A stretch of DNA of 64,000 bases from Corylus avellana (lineage: Eukaryota; Streptophyta; Magnoliopsida; Fagales; Betulaceae). Made by a program: the position numbers and the translations under genes. The DNA lies in NCBI RefSeq assembly GCF_901000735.1, contig NC_081547.1, positions 20,026,838 through 20,090,837 of the forward strand. Direction: 5' to 3'. Under the pieces are notes generated by a model, which saw only the letters and a list, made by a program, of their open reading frames with translations, was not told the origin of the DNA and searched no databases. The stretch's first letter is position 1; each line of letters starts with the position of its first letter. Positions 1 through 11,348 of the stretch are shown piece by piece.

Positions 1-28
1 TTCGTTACGAATTGCAAAGTTTGACAGC

Positions 29-66
29 CTTCATTCTTTAACTTCATTATAAGCATCCTAGAGGTT
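29..66 (+). repeat. Partial duplicate of exon 2 tail
   Basis: About 38 bases at 29-66 repeat the end of exon 2 plus its splice donor (176-214) with two or three mismatches. The right PDR copy has unrelated intron 1 sequence here. It looks like a small duplication within the degenerate copy, followed by T-rich sequence leading to the true exon 2 acceptor. Confidence 0.7.
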
Positions 67-93
67 TTTTTTTGTTTCTTGGAATTTTCTCAG

Positions 94-855
94 AGTTGGA
101 ATTGATCTTCCAGCAATTGAAGTCAGATTTGAGCACCTAAACGTTGAAGCAGAAGTTCATGTAGGAGGCAGAGCCTTGCCTTCGTTCTTTAACTTCATGA
201 TAAGCATCCTAGAGGTAACCATCTGCAAAATATACAACTTAAGTTAGTGATAAATTTTATTAATTTCTTTTAAGTGTTTTGTTGAGTTGTTCTTGAATTT
301 GCTTTTTTTTTTTTCTTTACTATGTATAGGGGGGTTTGAATTATCTGCACATTCTTTCAAATCAAAAGAAGCACATAACCATCCTTAAAGATGTTAGTGG
401 ACTCATCAAGCCTTGCAGGTGAGAAAATATGCTCAGCTGTTATCTTGAATTGGATTCTGAATATCTAGAATGAATTTCTGGGCAATCAAATTTCTAATTT
501 GATGCATGTGTAATTGGTAGAATGACATTGCTATTGGGTCCTCCAAGTTCTGGGAAGACAACACTCTTGCTGGCTATGGCTGGAAAGCTTGACCCGACTC
601 TAAAGGTGAAAATAATATTATTTCCGCTTCATTCTTCCTTGAATTGTCAATTCTTAGCTCTAATTAAGCTCTTTAATCTCATCCCTAATTCAAAAAAATC
701 AAAACTTCTCCTACAGTGTTCAGGGAGGGTGACTTATAATGGCCACGGCATGAATGAATTTGTACCCTAGAGAACTGCTGCCTATATCAGTCAATATGAC
801 CTCCATATTGGGGAAATGACTGTAAGGGAAACCTTGGCCTTCTCTGCGAGGTGCC
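94..855 (+). pseudogene. PDR-type ABC transporter pseudogene, 5' part (exons 2-5)
   Basis: Left copy of the ABCG/PDR gene, matching the minus-strand gene at 52756-60298. Exons by homology and GT/AG sites are 94-214, 330-418, 521-605 and 717-855; the first three have exactly the lengths of exons 2-4 in the right copy. They would encode the N-terminal region and the first nucleotide-binding domain start, with Walker [10 protein letters not shown] in the exon at 521-605. Exon 1 with the start codon is absent from the window. A CAG to TAG change gives a stop at 768-770, where the right copy reads glutamine. Homology ends abruptly at about 855, where a Copia-type LTR begins. This cannot make a working transporter. 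Confidence 0.9.
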
Positions 856-1298
856 TCACACGAACTTTATGGGGGTGAAAATTCGTGCCTCTCTCATTTA
901 TAATGATGTATATATATCAGTACATCAAACCCTAGACCTAGGCCCACTAAAAACATGTTTTCGGCATAGTAGGTACGGGGTGTCCGGACAGGTTAATGGG
1001 CTGTCCGAACACGGCCTTGCAGAGCAAAAATAGAGTTTTTGGAAATGTGGTCTGGACCCAGGAAAGGCCTGTCCTGACCGAACATGCAATCAGCATTTTG
1101 GAAATGTTGTCCAGTGTTGATCAACAGCTCCGATCGATTGGTGTTTGTGGTCCGATTGAGTTGAAATTTTGCAGGGACATTCATAACACATGAATCTACA
1201 TTATGAATGGTGGATATTGGATTCTAAGTATTCTATATCAGTGTTTGAGCCGGTGAACAGTAGCCTCTGCATTTTGGAACTGAATTATGCCAACACAA
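856..1298 (-). repeat. Truncated 3' LTR of Copia-type element
   Basis: Matches 5416-5776 in the same orientation. On the minus strand it begins TGTTAGTTCTTGTG directly after a polypurine tract. It is cut at 856 where it abuts PDR exon 5. It contains the perfect palindrome TGTCCGGACA at 981-990. Confidence 0.8.
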
Positions 1299-1618
1299 GA
1301 ACTAACAAACTCCCCCTTTGGCAATTCAGTGACAAAACCAAAATGCCGAGCCAATCCCATCACCTCCCCATATTTACTCCCCCTTTTTGTCACAGAATGA
1401 CAAAATTTCTTCATGTTTTTGGAAATACCTCACAAAATACATCAAGGTATATGTGGAACACGAAGACATAAATAAAACTCATGAAAAAAAATGACGTAGA
1501 ATGCGTGATCATAAAGAAACATTAGCAAAACTCCCCCTCAATGTATGACTCAATTAACAACAAGAAAATGGAAATGCAAAACATGTTTCTCCCCCTCAAA
1601 AGTCAAATGAACACACAT
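1299..1618 (-). other. 3' noncoding region and polypurine tract of Copia-type element
   Basis: Read on the minus strand this matches the 3' noncoding region of the Copia copy at 36768-37083, including two G-rich purine stretches. The last one immediately precedes the 3' LTR and is the likely plus-strand primer. Confidence 0.7.
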
Positions 1619-3357
1619 GATAATGAATCAAATCGGGTTAATGATCTTCGAAACTCCTTTAACAATTTAAGGGAAAAGTTTTCTATGCTTAGAAATACTA
1701 ACTTGAAAATTGTTAAGGATTTTAAGAATCTTGAGCTTGAAAGAAATAATTTGTTGAAATCTTTGAGTAATTCACTTGCTGTTTGCAATACTCTCAAATC
1801 TAAAAATCATGTGTTAATTACTAAAAATAAATCCCTTCAAAATGATCTGATTGCATCTAGAAATCACTTGAGTAAATTCTCTAGTGAAAAGCTTGATAAA
1901 ATTTTGCATAATCAAAAGCATTCTAGCGACAGATCTGGCTTAGGATTTGATAAAATTTCTTCTTTATCTTCTAACTGTGCTTCTACTTCAAAGACTGTTT
2001 TTGTTAAACTAGTGAAAGTAAAAGAATCTTCAAGTGAAGAAAAGCAAGTAGTTGCTCCGACTCCTCAAGGTAAGAAAGGTAAGAAAATCTACATTGGGCC
2101 TTATGCATCTTACCCTACACCTAGAGTCGTGCATCCTCCTAGGAAATTACCTTCTCAAAGGTTTGTCCCTACATGTCATCACTGTGGCAAAGTGGGTCAC
2201 ATTTGACCTCACTGTTTTAATTTGAAACCTCACGTGCATGTAAATGAAAATTCCTATTCTAGGAAAGAAAGTGAGGGTTTGGTCATAATGATGAGAGAAG
2301 TGCTATCTAGGCTAGATAAGTTTGAGCAAAGTCATAAGTCTAGACCTAAGATTTCTTAAGTTTGGGTTAGGAAGGATGATACCATTCACCCTTGAGGGGG
2401 AGTACCGGAGTAGTGATGGTCTCACCTTACGTTAGGTGAGTCACCCACATGTCTAGGATTGATTTTCTTGCATATGTTTGCATATCCTAGAGCATGTTGT
2501 TTTTCGTTTTTCATTGCATTTTTGTTTTATTTTGTTTTGAAATTGTATTTTGTTTGTATGCAGTTCTTTTGTGAAAAATAACAAAAAGACAAAATATTTT
2601 ACTTTGGTTGTTTTTTTTCTTCTCTTTATTTTGTCTTATGCATCTAGATAGTTCATTAATTTCTCATGTTTTTTATGAATTTAATTCCTTGCTTCTTGGA
2701 ATGTTCTTAATATGCATGAGATGAAAATTTGTGTCAATGGACTTGTTTTTGTGGTTACCTAAAGCCTGAACTTATGTGGTACATTTTGTCTATGCTTTAT
2801 CTCTTGTGCACAGTTAAGCTTAAATTGAGGTTTTGTTTCACTTTATTTGTGAGGTCTGTTAGGTAACCATATGAGGTTTTTGACTAGTCATATTCTTCAA
2901 ATTGACCATGTGCTAATTGAACCTAGGGCTTAAAAATTCCTGCTTTCTCTTTTGTGATAAGCACCAAAATTTTAAGGACACTTTCTCAAAGAGAAAAATA
3001 AACAAAATAGTGAAACAAATAAAATCAAAAGATTATACTCCTAAAGGAATTTATTTCACTATGTCAAACTTGTGCAAAATATTTTACAAAGAGAAATGTA
3101 TAGGATGAGAGTGACTAGGCACTAGTATGATAAGGTTTGACTTTTGATTTGATATACTTGTCAAAACCTCATGGTGGTGAAACTTTCTCCTCATTTTGTA
3201 AGTTGAAAATTTTTCTCTTTGGATAGCTTACACACACCACATAAGCATGAGTTGAATGAAACATTTTTCTTTACTTGGGTTAAGCAATATGAGTTTCTTG
3301 CCATTTCTAGTCTCATGTATATTTTGCATATTTAGAGCATGTTTGGGATATTCATTG
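1619..3357 (+). pseudogene. Inverted Copia gag C-terminus plus 3' noncoding segment
   Basis: A plus-strand piece of a related Copia element lies in opposite orientation inside the minus-strand element. At 1619-2356 it encodes the coiled-coil-rich C-terminal part of Gag and a zinc-knuckle-like CHHCGKVGHI. A TGA stop at 2204-2206 interrupts it where the paralogue at 34.2 kb reads through. The rest (2357-3357) is 3' noncoding sequence similar to 34375-34530 joined to 35922-36735. Its 2630-2810 part is nearly the inverse of 3377-3520, so the transcript could fold into a hairpin. An open frame from 1541 is artificial at its start, because 1541-1618 is antisense noncoding sequence. Confidence 0.7.
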
Positions 3358-4088
3358 TGCACACCACATAAGCTCAGGCTTTAGGTAACCACAAAAACAA
3401 GTCCATTGACACAAGTTTTCATCTCATGCATATTAAGAACATTCCAAGACGCAAGGAATTAAATTCATAAAAAGCAACATGAGAAATTAATGGACTATCT
3501 AGGTGCATAAGACAAAAGAAAGAAAAGAAAACAATCAAAGTAACATATTTTTGTCTTTTTGAAAATTTTCACAAAAGAAATGCACACGAATGAAAACAAA
3601 TGCAAAACAAACAAAAATGCAATGCAAAACAAAACAGCATGCTTGAATTGAGATTACAACAGGGAAGACATGAATGTCCTTTAGCATTAAACTTTCATCA
3701 CATCTTATAGGTCCCACTACAAAATAATGATTTGGTTTAATAACTACTTCTAGGTCTTCACAAGACATTACACATTCCTGAACATTTGATTAGCAAGTAG
3801 ACAAAAATCTTGGTGGTCCGCACACAACATCTCATCTATAAACTTTTCAAAGATCATAATATATGAATTTCTTGAAAGATTCTTTATGAATTTGCCTCAA
3901 AACAAGAATCCCAAAACAACCATGTATACACTCTTCATACAAAAAGTGTAACAACAAAAACAATGCAATGCATAAACAATAAACCAAAAACAAAAAAAAA
4001 ATGCAAAGCAAAGAAAAATAACATGCTCTAGGATATTCAAAAAGAAGCAAAACGATAAATCCTAGGCATGTTATTGACTCACCAAACT
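3358..4088 (-). other. 3' noncoding region of the minus-strand Copia element
   Basis: Noncoding sequence downstream of the gag fragment on the minus strand. It is inverted relative to 2440-2830 and similar to 35930-36190. No credible coding frame is seen. Confidence 0.6.
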
Positions 4089-4958
4089 TTAGGTGAGATC
4101 ACTACCACTCCCCCTCAATGGGTGAATGGTATAATCCTTCCTAACCCAAATCTTCTTGAATGAAGGTGTAGAGACGTGAACATTTTCAAACTTGTCTACT
4201 CTAGACACACCTCCCATCATCATTACCAAACCCTCATAATCTTTCCTAGAAACAGAATTTTTATTTTTATGCACATGAGGTTTCAATTTAAAATAGTTGG
4301 GTAGAATGTGACCAACTTTTCCACAATGATGACAAGTAGGGATAAACCTTTTAGGAGGTAGATTCCTAAGAGGATGGACGACTCTATATTTGGGGTAAGA
4401 TACACAAGGTTCAATATGAATTTTCTTAACTTTCTTACCTTGTGAGGTCGAGGCAGTTGCTATTTTTCTTTTAACCAAAGAGTCTTCTACTTTTTATGAT
4501 TTAACAAATATTATCTTGGAAGTAGAATCATTGTTAGAAGACAAAGCAACATGACAATAAAAACTTAACTCAGATTTATCACAATCAGAATTCTGAGTAT
4601 GTAACATATTCTCAAGGGAATTGCTAGAGAATTTTTCCAATTGAGTTTCTGACTCTTTTAATTTATTCTCTAACAAATCAACTTTAGAACCTAAAATAGA
4701 ATTTTCAGATTTTAAAAAATCAATTAAAACATGTGATTCAGACAATTTAGTAACAATAGATTCATTCACATGTTTAAGATCTTGAAACTCTCCCAAACAA
4801 TTTGTGTATTGATGTCTCAAAAGAGTGAATTTTTCCAACAAATTGTTGAAGGAGTTTATAAGATCATATTCGCCTTGAGAAGTATTCATAGCAAATAGGA
4901 GCCAACAGATCTCACTCAAGAATTTAATCCAAACAGAGTGAACCCACTCTGATACCAA
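4089..4958 (-). pseudogene. Copia Gag C-terminal fragment
   Basis: Two minus-strand frames (4958-4494 and 4478-4089) form the C-terminal half of a Copia Gag: a long heptad-like coiled coil, then a basic segment, then the zinc-knuckle-like PTCHHCGKVGHILPNYF. They are joined across an in-frame stop at about 4494. The N-terminal UBN2-type Gag domain seen at 32640 and 49160 is missing: the coiled-coil part starts right after the primer site. Nothing after the knuckle resembles pol. Similarity to the plus-strand fragment at 1619-2356 is clear but moderate, so the two come from different subfamilies. Confidence 0.75.
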
Positions 4959-4961
4959 TTG

Positions 4962-5776
4962 AAAAACGCTTAACCGACTCCAAAAACTTGTTTATCACAA
5001 TTTATGCGGAATTAATACTATGAAGCAATAAACAATTCAATCACCCAAAATATATAAATCAATAAAGAGGCATACACAGATATTTTGGTTACGAAGAGAA
5101 AACCTTTTAGAAACCGATATAAAAGTAAAACCTCTCTAGGGCAGCCAAACCCAGGAAATCACTATCAAAAGATTATCTAGAGATTACAAACACTAGGAAC
5201 ACTTACAACTCTTTGCAAGACCTTGGCTCTATAAGATCGACAAGCCTACAACTCGCCTCCTTGCTCACAATCTTCTTCAACGTGATTCTCCTTTACCGGA
5301 CTCTTCCAATAGACTTCTCAACCGTAGATTTATCAAAGGAATAACTAAAATACTAAGAGATTCAATTTAACGTTCACTACATATGATCTCTCTTAGCACA
5401 GCCTCCGACGAACTCTCTGGGGGTGAAAATTCGGGCCTCTCTCTTCTATAATGATGTATATATATCAGTACATCAAACCCTAGACCTGGGCCCACTAAAA
5501 ACATGTTTTTGGGCATAATAGGTACGAGGTGTCCGGACAAGGCCTTATGGAGCAAAAATAGAGTTTCTAGAAATGCTGTCCAGTCTTGATCAACAGCTCC
5601 GATCGATGAGCGTTTGTGGTCCGATTGAGCTGAAATTTTGTAGGGACATTCATAACACATGAATATACATTATGAACAGTGGAGATTGGATTCTGAGCAT
5701 TCTATACCAGTGTTTGAGCCCGTGAACAGTTGCCTCTGCATTTTGGAATTGAATTAAGCCAACACAAGAACTAACA
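4962..5776 (-). repeat. 5' LTR of the minus-strand Copia-type element
   Basis: On the minus strand it runs from TGTTAGTTCTTG to CGTTTTTCA (TG...CA), about 815 bp, followed by the tRNA-iMet-type primer site. Its right edge at 5776 abuts PDR intron 14 sequence. It contains the palindrome TGTCCGGACA at 5530-5539. Confidence 0.8.
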
Positions 5777-8700
5777 ATCTCCACCCTTTTCACCTTGGGC
5801 CTTATTAATATAGGAGCTTTTGAGTTGATGATGTGCAACTTATGTGCAGCATTTGGGAAGTCACAGACCGTAAAGTCAGATGAACCAGAAAGCAATGAAC
5901 AAGGGCAGAAGACCGGAGATGGTATACAGTTAACACATAGAGGAAACAACTCAAGTCATCAAGGGTCCTCATCTGTAAGGACAGAAATTGAGGGCAGTCA
6001 TAATGGGAAAAGCGGGATGGTTCTTCCTTTCGATCAACATTCAATCACCTTTGATTAGTAATATATTCCGTTGACATGCCACAGGTAACATAAAGCATAA
6101 ATATTTGGAACTGAAAATGTTTCTTGAATTTACTTGCATTAGTATTGTCCAGAAACTTGAGACCTACTGGTTTCTATTCGACTTGCAGGAAATGAAGAGC
6201 CAGGGTGTCCTCGAGGATAAATTGGTGCTTCTGAAGGGTGTGAGTGGTGCTTTCAGGCCAGGTGTTCTCACAGCTCTGATGGGTGTTAGTGGTGCTGGTA
6301 AAACAACTCTGATGGATGTGCTGGCCAGTAGGAAAACTGGTGGATAAATCGAAGGGAACATCACAATTTCAGGGTACCCAAAGAAGCAAGAAACGTTTGC
6401 TCGAATTTCAGGGTATTGTGAGCAAAATGACATTCATTCTCCTCATGTTACTGTGTACGAGTCTTTGCTCTACTCAGCATGGCTGCGCTTATCCTCTGAA
6501 GTTGATTTAGCAAAGAGAAAGGTTGGTATCTTAATGAAACCTCTGCTTCAGGGTTTTGCTGTTCCTTTCTTTTAGTGCAATTGACAATTTGGTTTGTGGT
6601 CATGCTGAATCTGGAAATTCTCACTCAAGTTTAGCTCGCTTGAAACTCGTAATGATAATTAAGCTCAATCAACCCACTTCGATAGTTGTAATTTTTCAGT
6701 CTTCATATTGACTTTACAAAAACTTGTTCTCAGAAGCTAAGCATGATCTGAAAATAAAAAAATGTTTGAATTTTTCATAAAGAGATTGAATGCCACTAGT
6801 TCCTCTACCATAGATCTAGATTAATGGTTGTGACAAATGGTTTCAGATGTTCATTGAGGAAGCCATGGAGCTTGTGGCGCTGAAACCATTGAGGCATGCA
6901 CTTGTTGGGTTGCCTGGTGTGAATGGTCTCTCTACCGAGCAGCGCAAGAGGCTCACTATTGCAGTTGAGCTTGTGGCAAACCCCTCCATAATATTCATGG
7001 ATGAGCCAACTTCGGGTCTAGATGAACAGTGAGGAACACAGTGGACACAGGAAGAACAGTTGTGTGCACCATCCATCAGCCAAGCATTGACATATTTGAA
7101 GCTTTTGATGAGGTGAGAAATATAAATTATCAACAGATTAGGAGAGCATTCATTCGTTCTTTCGTAGATTTGAGCTTGATATTTAAAACGTGTATCTGCA
7201 GCTTTTCCTAATGAAAAGTGGAGGACAAGAGATATATGTTGGGCCATTGGGTCGCCACTCTTCCGATCTTATCAAGTATTTTGAGGTAGGTCGCTATGAG
7301 AAAACAGAAATACAGACATCCAATAACCTTATTTCTAGATGGCTATAATCCTGCAACTTGGATGTTGGAAGTTACAGCTGCTGGCATGGGGAAGAGATGG
7401 CTTTGGGCGTTGATTTTACTAATGTGTATAAGAACTCAGACCTATACAGGTACCTTCCATGTTAAATTAACTGAATATATAATAAGACAAAAAGAAATAT
7501 ACCATCTTGACAATGTATATGTAATATCCTTGTCATATTGATGAACTTTAAATTTAAATCTTGAAAATTGTACTACTGTGGGGCATGTGCTTCAGGAGGA
7601 ACAAAGCACTGATTAAAGAGTTGAGCAAGCCCACTCCTGGTTCAAAGGACCTCTATTTTGCAACTCAATATTCAGAGTCATTTTTCACTCAATGCATGGC
7701 TTGCCTATGGAAACAACGATGGTCCTATTGGCGCAACCCACCGTACACTGCCGTAAGATTTCTCTTCACAGTTTTCATAGCGCTGACATTTGGGACAATG
7801 TTCTGGGACCTTGGCTCCAATACGTAAGTTGTTACTCCAGGAAAACTCAAAAATGTTATGGATGCTAATGCTGTACTGCTACGGTTTAATTTTACTTTTG
7901 AATTTCAAATTGCAGCAAGAAGCAACAAGATTTGTTTAATGCCATGGGTTCCATGTATGCTGCTGTTCTCCTCCTGGGCATCCAAAATTCTTCATCCGTG
8001 CAGCCCGTTGTGGCTGTTGAACGAACTGTCTTCTACAGAGAAAGAGCTGCAGGAATGTATTCAGCCTTGGCATATGCATTTGCACAGGTAACCAGGGTCA
8101 CATATATATTAAACGCTTATTCTTTTAAAGGGAATAACTTAGTATCTTAATGCAATTCCCCTCTTTCGCCCCAGGTTGTAATTGAGCTCCCATATGTCTT
8201 TGCACAAGCTGCGTTCTATGGCATCATAGTTTATGCTATGATTGGATTTGAATGGACCGTTGCCAAATTCTTTTGGTATCTATTTTTCATGTACTTCACA
8301 TTGCTCTACTTCACCTTTTACGGCATGATGAGTGTAGCTGTGACACCAAACCACCATATTGCTGCCATAATATCCTCTGCGTTTTATGGATTATGGAACC
8401 TATTTTCTGGATTCATTGTCCCAAGGACCGTAAGTATATTTGCTGTTTTAATGTGATTGTTTACGGATACGCAAAACATTTACTAACTCCTTTTCGTTTT
8501 GATTAATCTACTTGGCCAACAACAGAGGATTCCTGTTTGGTGGAGATGGTACTACTGGGCATGCCCTGTATCTTGGACCTTGTATGGGTTGGTTGTTTCA
8601 CAATATGGAGATATAAAGTCGGTGCTTGAGGACTCGAGTACTGGTGAAACAGTGGAAGACTTTGTGAGAAGATATTTCGGATTCAAGCATGAGTTTCTGG

Positions 8701-8792
8701 GAGTGGTGGCTGGTATGGTTGTCTTCTGGACCGTGCTCTTTGCATTTATCTTTGCCTTTCCCATCAAGTCCTTCAATTTCCAAAGGCGATAG
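5777..8792 (+). pseudogene. PDR-type ABC transporter pseudogene, 3' part (exons 15-23)
   Basis: Homologous to exons 15-23 of the right copy. Exons are 5850-6084, 6189-6521, 6847-7112, 7202-7285, a remnant 7338-7449, then 7596-7823, 7916-8087, 8175-8429 and 8526-8792. They cover the second nucleotide-binding domain (Walker [10 protein letters not shown], signature LSTEQRKR) and the second membrane domain. Lesions against the right copy: stop at 6056-6058, stop TAA at 6345-6347, a 25-base deletion after the Walker B region near 7030, loss of the exon 19 acceptor and start near 7337, and a 5-base insertion near 7385. The terminal exons are nearly intact. This is clearly dead as a transporter. 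Confidence 0.93.
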
Positions 8793-9206
8793 AAAATCTT
8801 TTTGATTATTTTTGTAGTATGTTCTGGGATTCATGCTAACAACTAGCATATCCAACTTCTTTTATACTTATTTTTTCTCTTCCTCCAACTTCATGTATCA
8901 TAAGGCACTATGAGTATATGTATTTCACATAAAAGAGAGTTGTGGGATTCTTCATTTATCACTAATTAATTAATGGGTACTTGGAGAGCTTTTGTTTCTC
9001 AGGATGTGTTCAAAATTCTTCTCATTCCAACCAACATTGCTATACAAATTGGTTTGAATGATATCAGAGGAATCTCAATCTTATACTTTTACTATTGGCA
9101 CAAATACCCCTGTGTCCAAGAAATTAATTGATGTCATATAATTGTACCCAAAAAAAAAAAAACTTATTTTTCATATACTAGGTGCTCAAATTCAATTAAC
9201 CCACAT
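8793..9206 (+). other. 3' flank shared by both PDR copies
   Basis: No coding potential. It matches the right copy's 3' flank (52405-52755 reversed). After the Copia insertion there, matching continues in 31680-31735 and 48200-48255 reversed. This shows that the duplication reached beyond the gene. Confidence 0.8.
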
Positions 9207-9408
9207 AGGGCTGGGCAAAAACCTGCCCAACCCGCCTTCCCGCCCCGCCTCGTGCGGGATTAGTGTTTATTTTCGCGGGTTCGAGTTGGGAATATCCAAC
9301 CCGTGCAGGGCGGGGTGGGTTTCGGGTTTACTAATATTTTTTACGCGGGTACCCGCCCCGACCCGCTCCTACCCGCACTTAAGGTCATAAAACACAAAAA
9401 GAAAACCC
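9207..9408. mobile_element. MITE-like GC-rich repeat, cut by gap
   Basis: Starts with GGGCTGGGCAAAAACC and then repeats CCCGCC/CGGG motifs, in strong contrast to the AT-rich surroundings. Such GGGCTGGGC ends are common in non-autonomous hAT-type elements of plants. Its other end is lost in the 100-N gap, so the class is a guess. Confidence 0.4.
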
Positions 9409-9508
9409 NNNNNNNNNNNNNNNNNNNNNNNNNNNNNNNNNNNNNNNNNNNNNNNNNNNNNNNNNNNNNNNNNNNNNNNNNNNNNNNNNNNNNNNNNNNN
9501 NNNNNNNN
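9409..9508. other. Assembly gap (100 N)
   Basis: One hundred N characters; fixed gap size, true length unknown. Confidence 0.99.
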
Positions 9509-9559
9509 GATTAGTAATTTTGCATCTGAAAAGATAAGAATAATTGTTTTTTAATATTT

Positions 9560-9982
9560 GGGAAAATTTTTCTTTAGACCTTTGAACTACTGCACGTTTT
9601 GAGAAGACTCTTAAATTTCAAAAACTTTCAATTTAACCCAATGAACTTTCAATTTCAATCAATTTACCCCCCTCTGTCCGATTTTAAACGTTAAAAGTGA
9701 TAAAATGACGTTTATACTCCTAATTTTTTTTTTTTTTTTTATAAAATTTTAAATTTACCCTTAATTTCAAATTAAATTTTTTTTTTTAAAAATAGTCGAA
9801 GGGTAATTTGGTATTATTAGACATTTTTGTTAGAAGTTAAGGGCTAAAACTAACCCCGGGGGAGGGGAGGGGGGTAAATTGATTGAAATTAAAAGTTCAT
9901 GAGTGTAAATTGAGAGTTTTTGAATTTTAAGAGGGTGTTTCAAAACACACGGTAATTCATAGGTCTAAAGTGAAGTTTTCCC
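9560..9982. mobile_element. MULE-like MITE with long terminal inverted repeats
   Basis: About 423 bp. The left arm begins GGGAAAATTTTTCTTTAGAC; the right arm, reversed, begins GGGAAAACTTCACTTTAGAC. Arms match imperfectly over about 115 bases. Flanks 9551-9559 (TTAATATTT) and 9983-9991 (TTAATATAA) agree at 7 of 9 positions, fitting an aged 9-bp target duplication. It has no coding capacity. Confidence 0.65.
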
Positions 9983-9991
9983 TTAATATAA

Positions 9992-10230
9992 TGGACCCTT
10001 CGGAGGCCCAGCTCACAGAGAAAAGTTCTAGCACGCCGACACTCCTAGTCTTATCAGGCCCACAAAGTGAGGCTTAAGAATCACATCCACTGTTTTGTCA
10101 TTCACTATAGATACTCCCCAAAAGGCAACATGGCCCAAAATCTCCATCTACAAAGGGAAGCTACTCCTAAGATGGTAACTTGTCGGAAAATCTCCACCTA
10201 GGAAAGGAAAAGAGCAATACAGAAATTATG
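9992..10230. other. Noncoding stretch, nothing recognised
   Basis: No open frame, repeat or motif that I can assign. Confidence 0.5.
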
Positions 10231-10434
10231 GAATTGGAGCAAATATAGACAACTCATCAATGACACCCAAGGGATACTTTACAAGTTCTTTGATTGGCAT
10301 ATTGTTCATGAGGGAAGAGAGGTAAAGTCTGTTGCACACATGCTAGCGAAAGCGGGTGTTAAACAAAACATAGATCAAATTTGGATGAAAGAAATTTTTA
10401 ATTGTATCTATGCTATTATTTTGCTAGACTAATA
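10231..10434 (+). pseudogene. LINE RNase H C-terminal remnant
   Basis: A plus-strand frame encodes the last part of an RNase H-like domain of a non-LTR retrotransposon. Visible are FDWHIVHEGREVKSVAHMLA and, after a short linker, IDQIWMKEIF, followed by a stop near 10432. The VAHxLAK motif and the following W are typical of the C-terminus of plant LINE pol. It is similar to the minus-strand remnant at 62261-62976. Upstream catalytic parts are absent. A run of T follows at about 10471-10492. Confidence 0.6.
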
Positions 10435-10492
10435 TGCTCTATTTTTATGAAACGAATGAAAGAAAGACGATTTTTTTTTTTTTTTTTTTTTC

Positions 10493-11271
10493 AAAACATA
10501 CTCTTGAAGATGGCAATTATTTGTTGGTGTGCCATTTAGATTCACCAAAAGGCAACACAAGATGATATTGAAGAACATTTATGGTATTGATTACCTCATA
10601 ACGCGAAGAAAACAATACACCGTTGTTTGTCATGGTTAGGCGTTCAAGGCAAAAGAATTTTTTGGTATTTATCTTATCTCCTCCCCTTTCACGGTAGCAA
10701 TGCTTGATAGCTTTCCTGTAGGCTCCACCGATCTCCATTTCTAGTAGGTTGCTTGACCTAGCTTGTAGATCTAGATCTAGATCTTGTCTTTTCAACCTTA
10801 GATCTGATTGTCTTCTTTGGCTAAGGCGTGTCTTCCGAAGGGATGTTTACGATGTCGTGCTCCTTTGTTGCTGCTTGTGGGGTTTTCATTTTGTTTTCAA
10901 TTTTGTTTGTCTTGGCCTTCTGGTTGAGGACGAATTTGTCGTCCTGACCTTCGGGTTGAGGATGGAGTAGATCGGTGTGGGGGCTTAACTCTCACTGCTG
11001 GATTTTTAGTTTCTAGTTGTTTTTTTATTTTTGTTTTGTATTTGGGCTACCTATGTCCTAGATCTAGTTTGCATGAAGCAGATATGTTCTTTAAATGTCA
11101 TTGTACATGGGTACTGGAAGCTTGAAATCATTTTTATGACTTTGTAACTTTCATAGCTTTTGGCTATGATTTTCAGAGCTGTATGCTCTATGATGTAAGA
11201 GCTTTATGCTTATGAAATTTCATCAGTGGAAGTTCCATATTTCTAAAAAAAAAAAAAAAAAAAAAAAAAAC
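10493..11271 (+). mobile_element. 3' end of a LINE-like retroposon with poly(A)
   Basis: Noncoding sequence ending in about 26 A residues (11246-11271). Its last 150 bases resemble, in inverse orientation, the segment just right of 11349, which also ends in an A-run on its own strand. It includes a short AGATCT repeat near 10768. No ORF is convincing. Confidence 0.5.
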
Positions 11272-11348
11272 ACTAAACTAGATTTATCATCCTAATTAGG
11301 TGCTTAATTATGAAAAGAGAAAAGTGTTCAAGGTGTTGGAATAACGTC

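Larger units (their letters stand above)
855..5776 (-). mobile_element. Gag-only Copia-type element inserted in the PDR pseudogene
   Basis: LTR retrotransposon on the minus strand. Its 5' LTR is 4962-5776 and its 3' LTR is cut to 856-1298. A primer site complementary to initiator tRNA-Met follows the 5' LTR (about 4943-4961, ATTGGTATCAG core). A polypurine tract AAAGGGGGAGTT precedes the 3' LTR (about 1299-1312). Only the C-terminal half of gag remains (4089-4958), and there is no protease, integrase or RT. PDR homology stops at 855 in exon 5 and resumes at 5777 in intron 14, so insertion was followed or accompanied by loss of exons 6-14 and of the distal 3' LTR. A plus-strand Copia segment (1619-3357) lies inside. 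Confidence 0.8.

Noticed and set aside
1541..1618. N-terminal part of the open frame starting at 1541
   Set aside because: It is the antisense of Copia 3' noncoding sequence and belongs to a recombination join, not to a gene.
10768..10790. AGATCT repeats as a regulatory array
   Set aside because: Only about three units, best seen as a short microsatellite.
10517..10795. 92-codon minus-strand frame
   Set aside because: No recognisable domain; it lies in the noncoding 3' part of a LINE-like retroposon.
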